In this document: in pieces, positions 60,227 to 64,000 of the stretch
Position numbering within the stretch: position 1 is the stretch's first letter
How the letters are laid out: every line of letters begins with the position of its first letter
NCBI RefSeq assembly: GCF_900142975.1
Contig: NZ_LT670848.1
Location: 744,001-808,000 of the forward strand
Direction of reading: 5' to 3'
Origin: Salegentibacter salegens
GTDB lineage: Bacteria; Bacteroidota; Bacteroidia; Flavobacteriales; Flavobacteriaceae
Length of the DNA stretch: 64,000 nt
Position numbers and translations under genes: made by a program
The notes under the pieces: generated by a model
What the model was told of the DNA's origin: nothing
The model's database searches: none
What the model saw: the letters and a program-made list of their open reading frames with translations, nothing else

Positions 60227-62794
60227 TTAATTTGCTTCAATAGTAAACTCTAAAGTATCTACAATATCCCCATATTCATCTACCTTAATTTCAAAATCTA
60301 TTGCTTCACTGGAAGTGTAACCTAATTTCTGCATTTGTACAGGATCAATTTCAGCAGTGTAATTTCCGGGTTTTAATCCCAGGTAGGTGAAATAACCATC
60401 TCCTTCGGTTAAAATTTCTTTTACAAGATTTCCGTTTTCATCTAAAATGTTTACTGTAATCCTTCCCTGGCCGCTAAGACTATTTCCTTTTTTAACATAA
60501 ACCATTCCGGCAACTTCCCCTAAAACTTCTACCGGTACTTCAATTTCCTGGAACTGGTTAGGAACGGTGTGAACTTTAATCTTTTCATTTTTAACTTTCC
60601 AGGCAATGTTATCCAGGCTGTTTGGATCTACTTCCAGGATAATATCTACATAAGGCTGAAGCTCGGTGATTCTCAAAACAGTTTCATCTTCATTATACGA
60701 AAGTCGGCCAGATGTATTTTTAATTTCCATTCTACTCACCGCAGGTTCCATTGGATCTCTTTTTCCGTTAGTATTATAATCCAGAAACGGGATAATACTT
60801 AATGCAGCTCTGGACATTGCAGTACGGTTATTTGCCATTACATAACCGGTATTATCGTCTAACATTAAACTACCCCGAGCCGATTGTACAAAAGAATTGT
60901 TCCTGTTACCCAGCCTGGAGGTCATTGAAGTTTGGGCAAAATTGAAAGCATATCTTAAGCCAATTTCAAAAATATGGGCGTTTCTAAGCATATTATTTTC
61001 GTAGGCAACATTTAGAAATCCGTTTTCAAAAACAGGGCGTTCTACTTCCAGGATAATATTATTGAACTGATTTCGGCTAAAATCGTATTGTACCTGTGGA
61101 GAAAACAAGAATTTATTCGGAAGCCTGTAATTTTGGGATAGGGAAGTATAAATAGTGGGCTCTTTCACACGATCGTTATAAATCCCGTAGGTGGTAAGGT
61201 TAGTGCTAATGCCCATAATTGCCCCGGAAAGTAATAATTGTGCCGTAGTAAACTCGGTGGTAGGCATAATAATCTGGTTCACGCTAAACCTACTAAACAT
61301 CGAAAAATTTTCAGACCGAATTGGCGCCGAAAAACTAATCTTTCTTTCTTCCAAATAATTAAAATTAATCGCGGTTTGATTTTCGTCGTATTTAATATAA
61401 TTAAGATCTACCTGGATGTTGCCTGGGGTACGGTAACTTAAAATTCCTTCTCCTTTAACGCCATGCATATATTCTCCCGTAAAAAGGAAATTTGAAGCAA
61501 AACGAATTGAGGAATTTACAAAGGGCATCACTTCGCCACTGGTCACGCCGGTAAGATACTCGGCTCCACCACCAATAGTAATAGAATTACTAAGTCCGTA
61601 ATTAAAATTAGCCCTCGAAAAGCGGTTAAGGTCTTCATTTTCAACAATCCCGGCGCTAATGGTATATTCCAACTCATTTTTGGGAACAAAATTATAAGGA
61701 ATATTGATCACCCTTTCCTGAACACGCTCTTCTCCATAAGGCCCGTAGAACCTGAGGCTTACGGCGGTATTTCCATACATTAACGGGACATCAAACGTGT
61801 AAAAACCTGAAGCATCTGCCTGGGTAAATTCTACTAAAATATTATTTACATAAAGTTCTACCGTCCATCGCGGTTCGGTATAATCGTTAAGCACGTAAGT
61901 TCCAAAAGACCTGCGATTTTGAAATGGACTATTACTAATTTGCACTCCACTTACCGGGGCGAATAGGGAAGAGGTGGCACGGGTAAAGATTCTACCTGCG
62001 GTTACCTGCTTAAAAATCTTGTTTTCATTATTCACGTAGCGCCATTGGTAAAACTGGTTCCTGGAATCGAAAGGAACTCGTGTAGAATAATTAAGCATTA
62101 AGTTGGTCTCGCCGCCAAGAAACATTGTTCCCAGGCCTAAAGATAATCGGTTATCATTTTCGAATTCACTTTGCTGTGTGGTAACCACTCCCCAGTCTAA
62201 AGCGCCACCTTTAAAAAGCGGATATCGTCTTTCCATCGTCGTATCGGCGTTTACAACACCTCTTACGCGATTCAGGTTCTCCCGTACTTTTCTTAGTCGC
62301 ATTTCTTTGATTACCGGGAGATCTTTTTCGGTTTTCATAGTTACCGAAAGACTTCTAAAAGAAAAATTGGTATTTAAGCCGAAAATATCTCCGAATAAAT
62401 TCGATTTTAAATAAAGGTTTAAAGGTGTCTGGATATATTCTTCATCGCTAAGTGAAAACTCTTCATTTTTATAAAGAATCTTATTTTCTGAAGGATTTAT
62501 TTGATATGTAGAATCGGGGTTTATAATAAAACCTTCTACACCCTTAGAGGTTTCTTCATTTTTAATCTTTAAATAATCAAAAAGTTCTTTTACCGGGATA
62601 TAAGCATCCTGACCCTTTATGGCGATAGGGATTTCTATAGTTCCAAGATCGGGAACATTCATTTCTACGCTTAATTCGTCGTATTCTGGGAGATCTTCCT
62701 GGGCAAAACCTGTAAATGCTAATAGAAACAGGCAAATTGCCGAAAAAAACTTTTTATAAAACTCCACAGAAAAAGCGCAGGTTAGGGTTTGCAT
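60227..62794 (-). CDS. Fimbrial-usher-like outer-membrane protein
   Basis: Up to 855 aa; GTG at 62767 (VEFYKKFFSAIC) is an alternative start giving a tighter signal peptide (ends GFAQ). After an N-terminal periplasmic domain (about 35-125) comes a long beta-rich region. At about 295-390 lies a segment in the order of an usher plug/middle domain: GTYVLNDYTEPRWTVELYVN, EFTQADASGFYTFDVPLMYG, VPKNELEYTISAG. The C-terminal part (about 755-855) carries a Cna-B/carboxypeptidase-regulatory-like fold (GDGYFTYLGLKPGNYTAEI). It should form an outer-membrane barrel that secretes or assembles the DUF4402 protein encoded 17 bases upstream. Confidence 0.75.
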   Translation of the reverse strand: MQTLTCAFSVEFYKKFFSAICLFLLAFTGFAQEDLPEYDELSVEMNVPDLGTIEIPIAIKGQDAYIPVKELFDYLKIKNEETSKGVEGFIINPDSTYQINPSENKILYKNEEFSLSDEEYIQTPLNLYLKSNLFGDIFGLNTNFSFRSLSVTMKTEKDLPVIKEMRLRKVRENLNRVRGVVNADTTMERRYPLFKGGALDWGVVTTQQSEFENDNRLSLGLGTMFLGGETNLMLNYSTRVPFDSRNQFYQWRYVNNENKIFKQVTAGRIFTRATSSLFAPVSGVQISNSPFQNRRSFGTYVLNDYTEPRWTVELYVNNILVEFTQADASGFYTFDVPLMYGNTAVSLRFYGPYGEERVQERVINIPYNFVPKNELEYTISAGIVENEDLNRFSRANFNYGLSNSITIGGGAEYLTGVTSGEVMPFVNSSIRFASNFLFTGEYMHGVKGEGILSYRTPGNIQVDLNYIKYDENQTAINFNYLEERKISFSAPIRSENFSMFSRFSVNQIIMPTTEFTTAQLLLSGAIMGISTNLTTYGIYNDRVKEPTIYTSLSQNYRLPNKFLFSPQVQYDFSRNQFNNIILEVERPVFENGFLNVAYENNMLRNAHIFEIGLRYAFNFAQTSMTSRLGNRNNSFVQSARGSLMLDDNTGYVMANNRTAMSRAALSIIPFLDYNTNGKRDPMEPAVSRMEIKNTSGRLSYNEDETVLRITELQPYVDIILEVDPNSLDNIAWKVKNEKIKVHTVPNQFQEIEVPVEVLGEVAGMVYVKKGNSLSGQGRITVNILDENGNLVKEILTEGDGYFTYLGLKPGNYTAEIDPVQMQKLGYTSSEAIDFEIKVDEYGDIVDTLEFTIEAN

Positions 62795-62811
62795 TTCGCT
62801 TAACGTTCTTA

Positions 62812-63330
62812 CTATTGATGGATAAAATTAAGGGTGAAATTACCAAAATAAGTGCCTGGAAGAGTACCCGAATTATCTGGAGGTATGGTTAAAGTACCTC
62901 CTATAAATACCTCGTTTGGCGTTTGGGCACTTGCTGCCTGAGTAACAAAAGTTCGTTGTCCTGTACTAAAACTATTAATTGTAAGTGTTATTTCAGCCCC
63001 GGTATCCTGATTTAGCAAAATATAATCTCCTAAAGTTTCTATTTGAATAATTGTTCCCGGATTGGCATATACATCAAATAAAGCAGCAGACACCGGTTCC
63101 CCAAAATTTAGTTCCACAATATCGCCATTTACAGTGCGTAGGTCGTCGTAACTTACAGTCACATTCCCACCAGCACTCCCGGCGGTAAACGAACCAAAAT
63201 TAAGGTTTCTGGAAGTTCTTACTTCAACCTCTATTGGGATAGGCGGATCTTCCTGGGCCTTAATTTCAAATACAGAAAACATAAGCAATAACAACAAAAA
63301 TGTGTTCTTGTATAAGCGTCTATTTTGCAT
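62812..63330 (-). CDS. DUF4402 pilin-like secreted protein
   Basis: 172 aa. Signal peptide about 1-26 (LLLLMFSVFEIKAQ). The mature part is the DUF4402 pattern: RNLNFGSFTAGSAGGNVTVSY near the start and GGTLTIPPDNSGTLPGTYFGNFTLNF at the end, a short immunoglobulin-like beta sandwich as in CS1/MSHA-type subunits. Cys-free. Candidate fibre subunit or adhesin. Nine bases separate its start from the upstream T9SS gene and 17 bases its stop from the usher-like gene. Confidence 0.82.
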   Translation of the reverse strand: MQNRRLYKNTFLLLLLMFSVFEIKAQEDPPIPIEVEVRTSRNLNFGSFTAGSAGGNVTVSYDDLRTVNGDIVELNFGEPVSAALFDVYANPGTIIQIETLGDYILLNQDTGAEITLTINSFSTGQRTFVTQAASAQTPNEVFIGGTLTIPPDNSGTLPGTYFGNFTLNFIHQ

Positions 63331-63339
63331 AGTTCTCGT

Positions 63340-64000
63340 TTATTTTTTTATTAATACTTTTTTACCGTATTGGGCTTTACCTACCTGGAGATTAATAATA
63401 TAAACCCCTTCACTGGTGATGCCTTCAAAAATAACCTGGTCTTTGCTGCCTGCTTCCTTTATTTGCAGGATTTGCCCTGTCATGGTACTGGCCCTTAAAA
63501 TTCCTTCCTGGTTTTCTTCTAAATTCATTTTTACAACCACATTTCCATCTTCAACTTCAACATCAAAAGGTTCGTTAAATGCGATAGCAGGACTCGTCAC
63601 TTTTTCTTCAGAAAACATTAATTCAAACCTGGAATTATGGGTTCCCGCTTGAATATTGAATGTATATTTAGGATTATTTCTTAGGTTTTGACCTTTACCT
63701 TTTTCGTGGTCTATTAAATAAATATTGAAATTTGAATTCAAATTTTCTACCGATGCAAGGTTGATCTTCATTTCCCCATTTTGATCGGCTTTAATACCAA
63801 GTGGAATTTTTTTATAGCTTCGTGATTCTGGGAAAGGAATTGCGTTAATGGCCAGTTCCTTTTTAGTTTCGGTTAGGTTATAAAAGCTAGGTACGGCGGG
63901 ATCGGTATTCATCAATTTATGCGCATCCATTTCCTTTTCAAAATTTGGAGTGGCATAAGATGAAAAATAGATCACCATGGGATCCTGACGCTGAGATGTA
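63340..64000 (-). CDS. C-terminal part of a larger secreted protein with T9SS type A sorting domain
   Basis: An internal Met at 63978 is not the true start: the frame stays open to the window edge (…TSQRQDP before MVIYFSS). About 220 residues are visible. They show beta-rich sequence (FNIYLIDHEKGKGQNLRNNPKYTF) and a terminal domain of about 75 residues with GILRASTMTGQILQIKEAG, GITSEGVYIINLQVG and a basic GKKVLIKK end, the hallmark of type IX secretion CTDs. The protein should be exported and anchored at the cell surface. First visible gene of the usher-like operon. Confidence 0.8.
   Translation of the reverse strand, partial: TSQRQDPMVIYFSSYATPNFEKEMDAHKLMNTDPAVPSFYNLTETKKELAINAIPFPESRSYKKIPLGIKADQNGEMKINLASVENLNSNFNIYLIDHEKGKGQNLRNNPKYTFNIQAGTHNSRFELMFSEEKVTSPAIAFNEPFDVEVEDGNVVVKMNLEENQEGILRASTMTGQILQIKEAGSKDQVIFEGITSEGVYIINLQVGKAQYGKKVLIKK

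Noticed and set aside
1..64000. CRISPR arrays, tRNA or rRNA genes, prophage
   Set aside because: No regularly spaced repeats of CRISPR type, no cloverleaf with conserved T-loop sequence and no phage structural genes were seen on either strand; a tRNA scan would be needed to be certain.

Overview
The window is a low-GC chromosomal segment from a marine-type member of the Bacteroidota, most likely Flavobacteriaceae in the Gramella/Salegentibacter/Zunongwangia neighbourhood. This is inferred from gene content: a SusC/TonB-type receptor, DUF5916, DUF6146, DUF6787 and TIGR02757 families, type IX secretion C-terminal domains, a parE-X-parC-mscL block, Bacteroidota promoters of the TTTG-N19-TAnnTTTG kind, and almost no Shine-Dalgarno sequences. 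I see no rRNA, tRNA, CRISPR array, prophage or insertion sequence with a transposase.

Layout. 1-7.95 kb (mostly minus): end-truncated BatA/vWA protein, two tandem GAF histidine kinases, TIGR02757 protein, LolD-like ABC ATPase, DUF5916 outer-membrane protein. 8-11 kb (plus): MsrA, FolE and small membrane proteins, including a YihY family protein. 11.1-18.9 kb (minus): a TonB receptor with His/Glu-rich loops plus small companion proteins, DUF6146 lipoprotein, DUF937, then serA-serC-acyl-CoA reductase behind a candidate structured RNA leader. 19-21 kb: ferredoxin, AraC regulator, secreted 190-aa protein. 21.3-26.7 kb: a 1566-aa multi-PAS histidine kinase and a single-domain response regulator. 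26.8-32.2 kb: topoisomerase IV operon with mscL. 32.2-35 kb: lipoprotein, and an XRE regulator divergent from an M14 peptidase across an unusual array of palindromes; Lrp regulator. 35-40 kb: divergent PEP carboxylase, DinB, a second YihY, DJ-1/PfpI. 40-45 kb: M19 dipeptidase and a RimK/GCS2/N-formylglutamate-amidohydrolase operon, bracketed by two copies of a 135-bp inverted-repeat element. 45-51.5 kb: OsmC, FKBP, Gfo/Idh, 3D-domain lipoprotein, a GluR0-like ligand-gated channel, a beta-propeller protein, two very small membrane proteins and a predicted ACT-type protein. 51.6-60.2 kb: aspartokinase, glycosyltransferase, SLC13 permease, Gre-like factor, a gluconokinase/6-phosphogluconate dehydrogenase fusion and a gluconate permease. 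60.2-64 kb (minus): an usher-like outer-membrane protein, a DUF4402 protein and the end of a type IX secreted protein, probably one surface-structure operon continuing past the right edge.

The strongest candidates for something new are: (1) the six-site palindrome array with a repeated 35-bp period between the XRE regulator and the M14 peptidase; (2) the minus-strand structured leader before the serine operon, where the strand can be argued from a C.A mismatch that becomes G.U; (3) the amide-ligase/hydrolase operon for an unknown amidated metabolite; (4) the usher/DUF4402/T9SS operon lacking a visible chaperone; (5) two dispersed intergenic repeat families, one of them with paired changes in its stems. 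All functional calls are from reading the sequence; no database search was run.
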